Made by a program: the position numbers and the translations under genes. The notes under the pieces were generated by a model, which was not told the origin of the DNA, searched no databases, and saw only the letters and a list, made by a program, of their open reading frames with translations. Below are positions 11,441-22,582 of a stretch of 64,000 nucleotides of DNA, piece by piece. The first letter of the stretch is position 1. Every line of letters starts with the position of its first letter. The stretch is from Sphaerolaimus hirsutus (Eukaryota; Nematoda; Chromadorea; Monhysterida; Sphaerolaimidae), in the NCBI GenBank assembly GCA_964036195.1, contig OZ038458.1, positions 23,139,832-23,203,831 on the forward strand. The letters run 5' to 3'.

Positions 11441-14400
11441 ATGAAATTGGCATCTACGCTAATCATTCTGACACTACAGAACTTACATTCAATTTTGGCA
11501 ACTTGCCCAGAAAAGTGCCATTGCTTGCCGCATTCTAGTTCAGAGAGACTATTCAAAATCGACTGTGCATGGAGCGGTCTACTTTTGGACAATTTTGGCA
11601 CATTTCCAAGAGAATTGACAAAGCATTTAGAAGTCGACTGTGATGCAAGTAAAGATGGTGCTGTATTTGCTAGAGCTGATTTGAGGCCCGGCATTTTTGA
11701 GGGATTTACGAGATTAACTCATTTGAAGTGAGTGGTGGTGAATATTTTCAATTTGGTTTGACAAAAGTTTCTATTCAAGTACATTTTCACTCATAGATTC
11801 ATATTTTAGATATTTTGATGAGAAATTTTGACACCAAAAATATTCATACTTTTTGTCCACGTGTGATGCATCATGACAGACATAATCTCAAATTTTTCAA
11901 AAATGGTTCACCGAGGACTAATAACTTTGCAAATTTTCTTTTGCACACGCAGTCATTTAATATACAGCTGACATTTTTTTACAGTTTGCATTTGCAACCA
12001 TCAAAACAACACATCCCAATTCCCCACTTCCAGACTAGTCAACTGTCACGCTCAAAACGGGAAACTCGCCGCCAGCGTATTCCAAAATCTCCACAATCTC
12101 CGCTCGCTACACTTGGACACACTCGTTCCCCAGTCCGGAGAAAGTCCGCTCGCCATAAACGGAGACACTTTTGCGCGGCTGACCCAATTGGAGACACTTA
12201 CAGTAACCCGGAGCAGAGTGGAGAAATTGCCCAAAGCTAGCCTGTGCAATTTGCACGAGCTCAAAGTGCTCAATTTGTCCGGCAATGCGATCGATACTTT
12301 GGCGGATAATTTGGGCTTGAGCGGAGATTACGCGACGTGCGGCAAAAATCCGCTGGTTTTATTGGATGTTTCCAATAATAGATTGAGCAAGGTTGCCAAT
12401 GGAGACTTACCAGAGCTGGCCAGGTGGGTATTCGGGTTGTGGCATTTTTCCGAAAAAAGTCCCCCCCTTCGAATTAACCCCCTCAAAATTTGCTGGCGAA
12501 ACAATAAACCCCCATGTGGGTATTTCGAGGAAATACGGTATCATATTACTCGCCGCTTACTTTGTCACTTGAAATTGTCACCAGCAACCTTCCGACCAAT
12601 ACAACATTCCAACAAACCTAAATACAAATCTACTTCACAGCGTGCGCGCGCTCTACTTGAGTGGCAACCGAATTCACACGCTGGCCGCGGGCGCGTTCAA
12701 CAGCATGCCGAACGTGAACGAGCTGGACATGCACGACAACCAGTTGGCTTTGATCGACCATTTGCCCAGCAATTTGAGGTGTGTTTGGATTTGGGATGGG
12801 TTCTTCCTTTTAGGAAGATTTGAAAAATATATTCATGCAATTCAGTTCCAAACGTCCAAACGTTCAAAAAGTATAAAAAAGCAATAATCAAAAACCAAAC
12901 CCCAATGCCCTCCCATTAAAACCCTCCCAACCCCACAGAATGCTGAACCTGGCTCGGAACGCTCTGCGTCTAATCCACCCATCAGTGTCCAAGCTGGAGC
13001 ACCTGATCAACTTGGACATGTCCGGCAACGGCATCGACCACACCACGCCCTTTTACGTGCAAGCGAGCACTTTGGAGAAATTCGATTTGAGCGATAATGA
13101 CCTGAGAACGCTGCCCAGTGCGATGTTGGCTAATTTGACTGGTCGGTTTTGAGGGTTTGGTTTTTTTGGGTTTTTTTTTGTGGAGGATCTGATTTTGACA
13201 CGTGCAAAATGATGACAACATGGTTTCATTGGCCTTACGCACACTAGTTTTTAACCAAATTTTTAAAACTCATCAATCAGCTTTGAACACTTTTTGAGTT
13301 TACTGGAATGGGATGTCTGTGAACTGCAGCTGACGGGGATCAAAAATAAATCATTCCACTCAACTCAAAATGGTTGAAAGCTGATTATCAATTTCAATTT
13401 GATCAAGCTGAAACTAGAATAAAAAGAATATTTTAAAACTAGTCTGTGTAGGCACATTGGCACTTAATCAATCTCAAATTTCCTCAATACATAGTTAGAT
13501 GTAATAAAACAAAACAAAAACCCACTATCAGCCTCAGACACTTATCCCCAAAAGCCAACCCTCAAAACCCTCCACCCACACCCTCCCAGGCCTACAACAC
13601 CTATCTCTAACCTCCAACAACCTACACACGATCACCCCTGGAGCCTTCGCGTCCCAGTCCAAACTGTCCACCATCCGCATGGGCGACAACGAGCTGAGCG
13701 CCTTGGCCGGCGTCCAGATTCAGGGGGCGCATCGATTGCAGACATTGGATTTGAGTGGGAATAAGATCGCGCTTATTGATGAGTCCGTTTTTAAGGAGGT
13801 TCAGCAGTTGAGGGAGGTTCGTTTGAGGGTGTTTTTGGATGGTTTATGTGTGACTTTCTCGTAGGGGGCGGTCACGCACCATGTAAAGTAAAATGTGAAG
13901 CGTTAAATGTCATGTAAAATGTCAATCAAAATTTTAGAAATAAAAAGATTTTATTACTGAACTTTTGACATTTTGCATGACATTAACAAATTTAGATGAC
14001 ATTTCGCGCGACATTTGACAAAATTATGACATTATGGATGACATTTAACACTTGACTTCAAACTTTACAGAGTGCGGAACTGCCACACTATTTGATTTGA
14101 GACACATACTGCTTGTAATAAATTAATATTCCCAGAAAACACATCTTATAAACAATAACACAAAATAGTAAATTAAACTTAAATTTGCATTTTTCAATCA
14201 CCCCTTTTCACATGACAAATCTCCATACATAACAAACCATTAACACCCCCCCCCACAGCTCTCCCTACACCAAAACTCCCTCTCTGAACTGCCAATCAGC
14301 ATCAAAGCCTTGGCACATCTCACACACCTGGATCTATCAAACAATCGCATTTCACTTGTCCACAAGTTTTTATTGGACAAATTGCCAAGTGTTATGCACT

Positions 14401-17400
14401 TGAACTTGTCTGGCAATGCCTTGGGAGCTATAGAGAGATACATGTTTGAAGATATGGAACAGATTAATGTACTCGATTTGAGCCATAATAGGATTGTTGA
14501 TGTGGCTCTAGGGAGTTTGGATAGGTGGGTTTTGAAGGTGTCTTGCTACTTGACAGTTTACTTGACATTGTTTTGAATTACTTTCTATTTGACCATTAGA
14601 AATTTCTCTGAATCTGAAACACTCCACGCCAAATTTACATTTACATATATAGGCATATTTCAAGTAAAATATAGTGGAGAAAAATTCATTCAACCCCCCA
14701 AAAACTGCTCAGATGCCCACATCTAGTCAATGTCTATTTGCAAGGGAATGCAATAGAGAGTATAGACAATGTATTTGGCCAATTGCCAAGTATGCGTCTG
14801 CTCAATTTGGATATGAACAGAATTGCAGCCCTGGATTTGGCAGTGCTGCCAGATGAACTGAAAGTGTTGTATGCCAGGAATAATCATATGCTAAAGTGAG
14901 TTGGGAAATGATCGTTTTAAATTATTTAAGTAGGTATTTATGTGTAACTGCATGCAAACAATATCTATTGAAATTGAATGTCCAATCCATTTTCAACCAT
15001 AATAACCGCACACATCCATTTTCAATCATTAGTTGACAATAACATCGGGTGTCAACTGGGCCAGCTTTCTATTAAGGTTTTAGTTGACGGGTCACGGAAA
15101 GAAATTTAAATGAACATAGGTAAATACATTAAAATTTCAAATATCAGTTCCATTTGACATTCGATTTTCATGCGACCCGTCAACTAAAATCTGACTTGAC
15201 ATGGAAGCCAGTTGACACCATTGTGACTATTCTTCACACTTCACACTTCACACACAAAAAATCACATCACAATCACTTCACACAAACAACTTACAGGCTG
15301 TTGAGGACAGACACCAGCAAACGATTGGCATTGGAAACGCTCGATGTGAGTAACAACGCGCTAAAACAGCTACCCGAGAAACTTCTGCCGCGGCACATCG
15401 CCACTGCAAATTTCAGCCACAATCAGCTGGAAAATGTGACGGAAAATTGTTAGTTTTTTTAAATTTTGAGTTCGATTTTAAAAAGTGTTCAAAACGTTTT
15501 AAAAACCTATGGGCCCACACATACTAGTTGACTTCGGAAATTCATGTCAACTGAATGTCAACTAAATGACACGATTTTTTATAAAGCATCACACTTAACA
15601 GAAGCAATGTTTTCATGATGTAAAGATGTGTCAAGATGTAAAATTCACTATGCCCTATCACAAAGAAAAGTTGAAATTACACAATAAATTCAAATTTAGC
15701 TGAATTTAGTTGACAGGAATTTTGATGTCAACTAGTGCGCGCTATCTATGGCAATGACAAATACTTCCCACCACCACGCAGTGCTGCTAAACACGCCGTC
15801 CATTATCTCCCTCTCGCTGTCGCACAACAACCTGGGCACCTTGAACGCGTTCCGCATGCACCCCGACCGCTCCAACGAACGCTTGCCTACTGGCGCCGTG
15901 CCAACTAGATTGTATCTCAGCGGGAATCGTCAACTGAAGTGCTCGTGCGAACTCGACTGGCTCAAGGGGGCTCACGAAAATGTGGAAAATACGGGACTTT
16001 TCGTGGCCGACTACGAGCAGATTCAGTGCAGGGATGTGATTTCGGACGAGGTGCGTTTGGCATAGTGCCAGGAATTTATTTTTTGAGACCACTCAGACCA
16101 GTGGGTGGTCAGCAATACTGGGGGCACTCCCAGACACTGTAAAAGGTCAAATGTCATGCAAAGTGTCACAAGCCATGTAAAATGCGCTGGCAAACTTGGT
16201 TGCCGTTTTCCAGGGCGTTTTACATGACTTTTGACACTTTACATGACATTTTACACGGTGGCCCCTCGTGAAAACCCCAATTAGGGACCCCTTTAACTAA
16301 ATAAATATACCCCCTTTTCTCAGACGCACACCCTACACAAACTGGAACCCCGAAACCTCCTATGTGCCTACAAGGAAGTGTGCACAAAAAACTGCAAATG
16401 TTGCGACTACCCAAAATGTGACTGCATGAACGTGTGCCCTACCGGGTGTTCGTGTTTCGTGGACAAAAATTTCGATTCGAATATCGTCAGATGTACCGGT
16501 GTCAGTGAACAAATCGACCCATTTTTGCTGCCCAGTTACGCGACTGACATACATTTGGATGGGACACCGGTTGTGGAATTGAAAGCCAGGTTTGTGAGGT
16601 TTATGTGAGGCATCTGGGGACGATTTCACACGCTTTCAAGTGTGCAAGTTTTCAAGTCAAGTGACAGTTTTTTTTGTGGGAAGTTTCAAATTAGTCATCG
16701 AGTGTCCAAAAATAAGAAAAATTAATTGTATTTTTGGTTTGCATGGAACTTTCTCATTTTGCGTCTCATGCAACTCAACATTATACATGAAATAATACAA
16801 AATTGTGTAAAAATATCCAATGTGGGTGTCGAATAGTCATAAATACATATAAATAGAAATATATGAGATAATTAACAACACCAAAAATATCAAAACACCT
16901 AAACTCCCCCAAACCGCAGATTTTTCTTCAAGCGCTTCCGCCTACAAAAGCTGTACCTAAATAACACGGGACTAAAATACATCGCACCAGACGCATTTGT
17001 CGACTTGACCGGACTAAAATTACTCGATTTGAGTAATAATCAGTTGACAGAAATCAGGGGTGATGAGTTTAACAAAGTGCCCAATTTGAGGACGCTGCAT
17101 TTGAATGGAAATCAATTGACCACTGTGGGAGAAAAAGTGCCTGATGGTGAGTTAAAGATAGTAAAAATTACAAAATTTGTCAACTGGGATCGATTCCACA
17201 AGTGGAGAAGTTAAAAAATACAATTTATAAATGAGAAGTAAAAATTTAAATTTTAAAAGTAAAGAAAAGTGAATTTATAAGTAAGATGTGAAGTGGCTAA
17301 TAAAAAGTCAAATACGTTTTTAGCGTTTTCTTGTCACTTGCCTTGTGCGTGCCTTGCACTTCGTCTCCACTTGCGGAATGGACAATTGCTTTGAAACCTA

Positions 17401-20400
17401 CTTAGTAAGAGATAATAAAAAATGTAAAAATACCGTAAATTATGGCCATTTTCTCAATGAAATTTCACAAAAACATACCACTTCCAAACAAAATAACAAA
17501 ATCTTGAATTCCACCATAATTACGCCATACATCCCACCCTACGCAGCCCTCCCCGCCCTACAAACATTGACCCTACATTCAAACGCAATTTCCCATTTGC
17601 CGCCGGCCATAGCATCAAAATCGGACAAAATCAATGTTCTTACCCTGTCAAATAACTTGTGGCGGTGCGATTGCAACGACAAGTATTTAATACAACGTTG
17701 GCTACCTGCCAACAGAAACCTAGTGGTGGATTCGGACAGAGTTTTCTGCGTGGAAGATTTGGCACTGAGCCAAAATGGTGAAAACAATGATACGGGAACA
17801 GGGGAAATGCCCGGCGCATTGGCCATGTTGCCAGCGACTGATGGGAGATTAGTGAAGGTTGGTTGATGGTTGATGATTAATTTTTTTGTTGGCTAAGGTG
17901 CCTGACTGAGAAAATGTATATTTTAGTACTTTCACTGATAGCTGGGATTTATGCCATACACTGCATGGTGACATGTGAAGTGACAAGTAAAGTGCCAAAT
18001 GAAGTTGTAAGTTATTTAAGAAAAGTGACTATTCTTGTCACTAACTTGTCACTGGAACTTGTTATGCAAAATGTAAAATTTCACCAGGCACTTGACATTT
18101 TACATGACACTACGAATTAGTAAGAAATTTCACAGGGTGCGCGCCCCCAAAATTCTAACCCAAACACAAAATCCACACAACCAAATTCACACTCAACTCA
18201 ATCCAGTCAACTAAAAAGTCAACTTAATCCCCCAGGTGAACTTCTGGACGTTCAGGCGCGAGCTGAACGCCACCCTGTGCAGGCCCGTCACGGTGATCGA
18301 GCACCCCATCGACTCTAACTCTTGGCTGGCCACCACTGTGGGCGCGGCGGAGAGTGGAGAAATGGTTGGTTGGGTGAATGTGGGATGTGTGAAGAGTGAA
18401 TAGTTTATGAAGGCAGGGCCGTATCCAGGGGGCGGGGGGGGCTGCAGCCCCCCCCCCCTCCCGGGGCGAGACCAGAAAGTGACCGGAAAATGCGACGTTT
18501 TCAACGTCAGCGTCAAAAATTTTGCGCGCAAGCGCGCATTCTTCACCAGACATAAGGTATTGTCATCAGATTTGCTCCATGTGGCCGCAAATCGCTATAA
18601 ATACACTCAATGTTGAACTTTTCGCTGTTTTGTATGTATATTTACATACATGTACAGCATTCCATGGCGCTGGCGCCATTCAGCCACTATGTAGCTAAAA
18701 TTTTCGGGGGGGGGGGGCTGAGCCCCCCCCCTCGCCGGCCCCCGTAAACAAGCAGCCCCCCCCCGCTCAAAAATCCTGGATACTTCTCTGGTTTAATGTA
18801 TTTATTCACCGTATAGCATCTGAATGATATACAAATGCTTAAAAAAGTTGTGGTAAGATAAACCCTTAACACACGCTAGTTTTTTGCCGAAATTTCCAAC
18901 AATTCGAAAAGTAATAAATCAGCTTTGAACAAATTTGAGTTTACAGGAATGAGTCATTTTCAATCTACGTCAATTGTAGTTTACAGATACATCATCCTGG
19001 TAAACTAAAATGCGTTTAAAGCTGACTTACCAGTTTTCCAAGCTTTTGAAATCTCAGTAGTAAAGTCACTCATAGATAAAGTTCCCACTTTATTTACAAC
19101 TTTATTTCTGCCATTTTCAGATCTCAAACGACGACAAGTTGACCGGAAAGCGAAACACATTATTCTGGCCGATTGTGACCATTTTGGCATTCGCTACTGT
19201 GGGATTAATATCATTTGTTCTGTTTTTGACTGTGCGCAAAAGCAAACGGAACAGAGCGGATACAAGGTTGGATACTTTTAAATACCCATTGTAATTTTTT
19301 TATGGTTTAAATGGGATTGGTGGATTTGGAAGTGAAATGATATCGATGAAGGAAAAATATTTGGAATAGTGATTTTGGGTATTTTCGGGTTTTGTTATCA
19401 TAAACCGGAATTCAGGTTTCTCAGAATTTGGAACGGGAACATGGATACCGGACGTAAAAATCGTATCCTTAATTAAATATCGTAATTAAATGTTGACACC
19501 TTCAACTAATTCCTTAAATAAAACTTGATATCGATAAAGCAGCTTGTGAAGAATTGATTTTTCTCAATCCCTAGTATAATTTACCAGATCACATTTCAAC
19601 CCTCACTCACCCATTTTCAACCCCCCCCCCCCCCCCTGCAGCACATGTTCCCTGGCAGCAAGGCACCGTTCCCCAGTCTCCCTAAACTCCTCCCACGCGA
19701 CAACTTGCACCCCCACACCCCCTTTACTACCGGCGCACGACCTATTTGTGACATATTCCGCCGCTGATCAATGCAACGTGGAAGTCATCGCCGGAAAATT
19801 GGAAAATGAAGCGCCATATTACCAGGTGGCCCTTTTGCATAGACATTCGAGGGTCTATGAGTTTCATAGGATTCAGGTGGGTGGTCTTGTTTGAATTGGG
19901 AGGTTTTTGGGGGGGTTTGGGAGGGTTTTTCAGTGAAGTGTTTTGTGTAAGCATTTGCATCGGATGCACAAAATATATAAATTTCGTCTAATAAAAAGAT
20001 ACATAGTTCATAGGTCATTGATAACTGTTTCTCTCAACTTCTACATTTATACCCCTACATGAAAGAACATTAAAAACAAACGAGTAAAAATAGGGTATTT
20101 TGGAGATTAAGCAAAAAATGCAACCTTAATGGGAGATATGAGAAGACATGCCACAATAGTAATACTAAATAGAAAACAACAACAACAAAATAACCATTTA
20201 TTTCAGCACACACACACAAAAACATTCAACCCCACAAAAAAGACCCCCCTCCATTCACAGAACGAAACTCTCGAAGCAATGGACAGGGCTCTGTGCAACA
20301 TCCTCTATCTATCCCCTGCATTCCTCTCAAAAGATTGGCACCTTGCCCAAACAAAAGTGGCAGTCTCCCTACTCAGGGACCAACACAAACCCCTGGTGGT

Positions 20401-20659
20401 GATAACTTCACCAGAAGTGGATTTAAATCGAGATTTAGATGAGTCCCTGGCGAAATGCGTCAGGCAGTCGCATTTGATCAAAACTGCAGATCCCATGTTT
20501 TGGGATAGGTTAAAAATGGCCCTGCCACCCCCCAGGGCTAATAACGGGGGTGCGGGGGGTCTAGATGATAGTAATTGGAGCAGTGGCCCCCCTTCTACTA
20601 GCGTGGGCACTTATTCGTATGTTTATGGTGGCTCTATTAAGCCTAGTATGTTGGTGTGA
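11441..20659 (+). CDS. Toll-like receptor, multiple-cysteine-cluster type, complete (16 exons)
   Basis: Single-pass membrane receptor of the Toll family, for innate immunity and/or development; ligand not predictable. Exons: 11441-11727, 12034-12423, 12641-12778, 12939-13141, 13590-13816, 14259-14524, 14713-14895, 15297-15448, 15782-16050, 16324-16589, 16920-17146, 17547-17857, 18236-18364, 19121-19266, 19642-19876, 20261-20659. All junctions are GT-AG, phases agree, total 3828 nt (1275 aa). Signal peptide about residues 1-20, then CPEKCHC. A long LRR block with LDLSNN-type repeats runs to about 650; LRRCT (LKCSCELDWLKG) about 660-705; a cysteine-rich LRRNT (CTKNCKCCDYPKCDC) about 724-760; a second LRR block to about 920; second LRRCT (WRCDCND) about 925-970; TM about 1030-1052; TIR about 1096-1255. 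TIR box 1 is HDLFVTYSAAD, SPAFLSKDW and the FW box (about 1223) are present, but the box-2 RDxxPG loop is not visible. ATG 11441 was chosen because the signal peptide starts there. Confidence 0.93.
13240..13455. mobile_element. palindromic MITE, family P, in Toll intron 4
   Basis: ACGCACACTAGTTTTTAACC on the left pairs with TTTTAAAACTAGTCTGTGT on the right; inner CAGCTTTGAACACTTTTTGA pairs with TGGTTGAAAGCTGAT. Related pieces with CAGCTTTGAAC and GAGTTTACCGGAATG occur at 18860-19050, 25615-25715 and 55720-55910. Confidence 0.55.
13868..14085. mobile_element. palindromic MITE, family O, in Toll intron 5
   Basis: Left TGTAAAGTAAAATGTGAAG and right TTACAGAGTGCGGAACTG enclose repeats of ATGTCATGTAAAATGTC and their inverse TTGACATTTTGCATGACAT. 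Lies wholly inside the intron between Toll exons 5 and 6. Confidence 0.6.
15509..15741. mobile_element. palindromic MITE, family N, in Toll intron 8
   Basis: GGGCCCACACATACTAGTTG on the left, GATGTCAACTAGTGCGCGC on the right, with ATGTCAACTGAATGTCAAC repeated inside near both ends. Same family as 7449-7741. Confidence 0.65.
16115..16265. mobile_element. palindromic MITE, family O, in Toll intron 9
   Basis: GGCACTCCCAGACACTGTAA on the left is inverse to TTTACACGGTGGCCCCTCG on the right, with ATGTCATGCAAAGTGTCA and TGACACTTTACATGACAT between. Very short loop, so the element is nearly one inverted repeat. Confidence 0.65.
17185..17395. mobile_element. MITE, family R, in Toll intron 11
   Basis: ATTCCACAAGTGGAGAAGT on the left and CTCCACTTGCGGAAT on the right are inverted; the interior alternates AGAAGTAAAAATTTAAA-type units. 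A second copy with the same ends lies at 35428-35585. Confidence 0.55.
18414..18790. mobile_element. hAT-like MITE, family D, in Toll intron 13
   Basis: Starts CAGGGCCGTATCCAGG, ends CCTGGATACTTCTCTG. Interior has the family landmarks: long G then C runs, GCGCGCAAGCGCGCA, a TATGTATATTTACATACAT palindrome and GGCGC/CCATGGCGC units. No clean target duplication is visible here. Confidence 0.75.
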
Positions 20660-21349
20660 CGCTTTTTTCCTATGAATATTTGACATGCAAATTTTTGGAT
20701 GGATGTGCATAATTTATTGGACCATAAATATGATATTTAGTGGGTTATTCTTTCACGTTGTTTTTTTTGAGAATTTTTCTCGCAATTAAATTTATTGTCA
20801 TTTGAATAGAGATTTGTGGAGATTAATAGCAGCGGGTAAGAACACTACATTACATTTTATAAGACATCATACTTAATATTTTTCGCATTTTTTCCCCATT
20901 TATAAATGGCTGTTTTTCCGCACACAACGAATGTGTACAGTGGGCATTTGCAACGAAAATAATTTTCTTTGATAGCATTCATTTTTCATAACTTTTTAGA
21001 TTTTTCCAGCATTTGTCACATTTCACGCATAAGTATTTTGCCACTGAATTGCCATTTTCATGACAAAAATAATTAGGAAAATTCTGACAATTTTTCCAGT
21101 ATTTCCAGGGATGTTGTGAGCTTGAGCAACTTTTGCTTTACATCTGTTTTAAGTGACTTTTTAGGATTAAAAATTTATTGGATACACTTTTCAAGCCTAA
21201 CTTTTTATAATTTGATACATTTTTCCTAATTATGTTGTATTTTTTCCTAAAAAATTTATCCGGTGACTTTGGAGTTTTGAAAATGTAATAAGTTAGTAAT
21301 AAAATCAAACAATATTCTAATCATAAATAGCATTATATTCGTTAAAGGA
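20660..21349. other. Toll 3' flank, no gene
   Basis: Probable 3' untranslated region and intergenic DNA between the convergent Toll and KDM1A-like genes. AT-rich; no ORF with recognisable content, and in particular no missing KDM1A exons. Confidence 0.5.
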
Positions 21350-21462
21350 TCCACACACTAGTTGACATCAAAATTCGTGTCAACAAAATTCAAACAAATT
21401 TTGGTTGATTATGTGATTTCAACTTTCAACTTTGCATTGTCAACTAGTGTCAGTGGACCCAA
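21350..21462. mobile_element. short MITE, family N
   Basis: GATCCACACACTAGTTGACA on the left and TTGTCAACTAGTGTCAGTGG on the right around a short AT-rich core. A reduced copy of the family at 7449-7741. Confidence 0.6.
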
Positions 21463-21929
21463 AAATATATATGTGTATTTCTTTTCTTCTTCATAAAAAA
21501 TAATATAAATACGCACAAGATTTGAGTCAATTTGAGACAATCGCAGTAGCTCACTGAATGCTCATGATATTATTTATATTAGCGCGTTTTTAAAATACGG
21601 TATACATTGATTATGATTCGCCCTTAATCGCTCGAATAATTTGTGCAGTGTCGTCGGTAAAAATAAAGACAAACCTAAAATTATTGGAGATGAATGTGTG
21701 AAATATAAAGCTAAAAAAATGAAAATGTGATTGTGAAAATGAAAATGTGTAAAAATTGATTAAAAACATATGCGGCAAAGGCAAAGTTTGAATTAAGTTG
21801 AGCGCAGATGTGGAAACTGTATAGTCAATGAAGGCGCTGGGACTAAATACGCATCAAACAAGCAAGCGAAATATCAATATTAACATTGTAAACATGTACG
21901 CATAATTAATTAGCAGCTGCACACCAGGG

Positions 21930-22082
21930 AGCAGTACCAGACCCAGTAAAATGTAAAATAGCATGCAAAATGCCATGCAACACACGCATGCCATTTTACA
22001 GAGCATTTCACATGACTTTTGGCACTCGCATGGCATTTGACAATTTACAAAGCATTTTACAAGGTCTGGGATGGGCACCAGA
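21930..22082. mobile_element. palindromic MITE, family O
   Basis: CAGTACCAGACCCAGTAAAA on the left against TTTACAAGGTCTGGGATGGG on the right, with ATGCCATGCAA and TTTTACAGAGCATTTCACAT inverted arms. The ORF across it on the minus strand is an artefact of the repeat. Confidence 0.6.
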
Positions 22083-22130
22083 GCACACTTTATATTTACA
22101 ACAAGCCCAACGAATTTAGTCCCATCCGGG

Positions 22131-22536
22131 CAGGGCCGTATCCAGGGGGGGGCGGGGGGGGGCTGCAGCCCCCCCCTTCCCGGCGCGAGACCACAAAGTG
22201 ACCGAAAAATGCGACTTTTTCAACGTCATTGTAAAAAATTTTGCGCGCAAGCACGCATTCTTCACCAGACATAAGGTATTATCATCAGATTTGCTCCATG
22301 TGGCAGCAGATCGTTATAATTACACTCAATGTTGTGCTTTTTGCTGTTTTGTATGTATATTTACATACATATACAGCGTTCCATGGCACTGGCGCCTACG
22401 CCAATGGCGCCAGCGCCATGGCGCCATTCCGCCACTATGTAGCTAAATTTTAGGGGGGGGGGCTGAGCCCCCCCGCTCGCCGGCCTCCGTAAACAAGCAG
22501 CCCCCCCACCGCTCAAAAATCCTGGATACGTCCCTG
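22131..22536. mobile_element. hAT-like MITE, family D, with perfect 8-bp duplication
   Basis: CAGGGCCGTATCCAGG to CCTGGATACGTCCCTG, 406 bp, flanked by CATCCGGG (22123-22130 and 22537-22544). It sits directly downstream of the last KDM1A-like exon, so transcripts that fail to splice at 22582 would read into it. Confidence 0.93.
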
Positions 22537-22582
22537 CATCCGGGTGCAGTCCCACTTCTAGTCCCATTGCAAACCCACTCAC

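Noticed and set aside
18407..18872. Proline- and glycine-rich ORFs (GGGGGCSPPP type), also at 22019-22600, 23419-23768, 24202-24890, 26850-27530, 48477-48770 and 55062-55465
   Set aside because: All are translations of G and C runs within family D elements.
19618..19637. Long C run just before Toll exon 15, considered as an assembly gap or error
   Set aside because: The acceptor and reading phase right after it are intact, and similar C runs precede other acceptors in this window (14246-14255, 46882-46891). Run length may still be inexact.
21854..22078. Cysteine-rich minus-strand ORF, a candidate last exon of the KDM1A-like gene
   Set aside because: It lies on a family O palindrome, contains none of the expected oxidase motifs and has no suitable acceptor.
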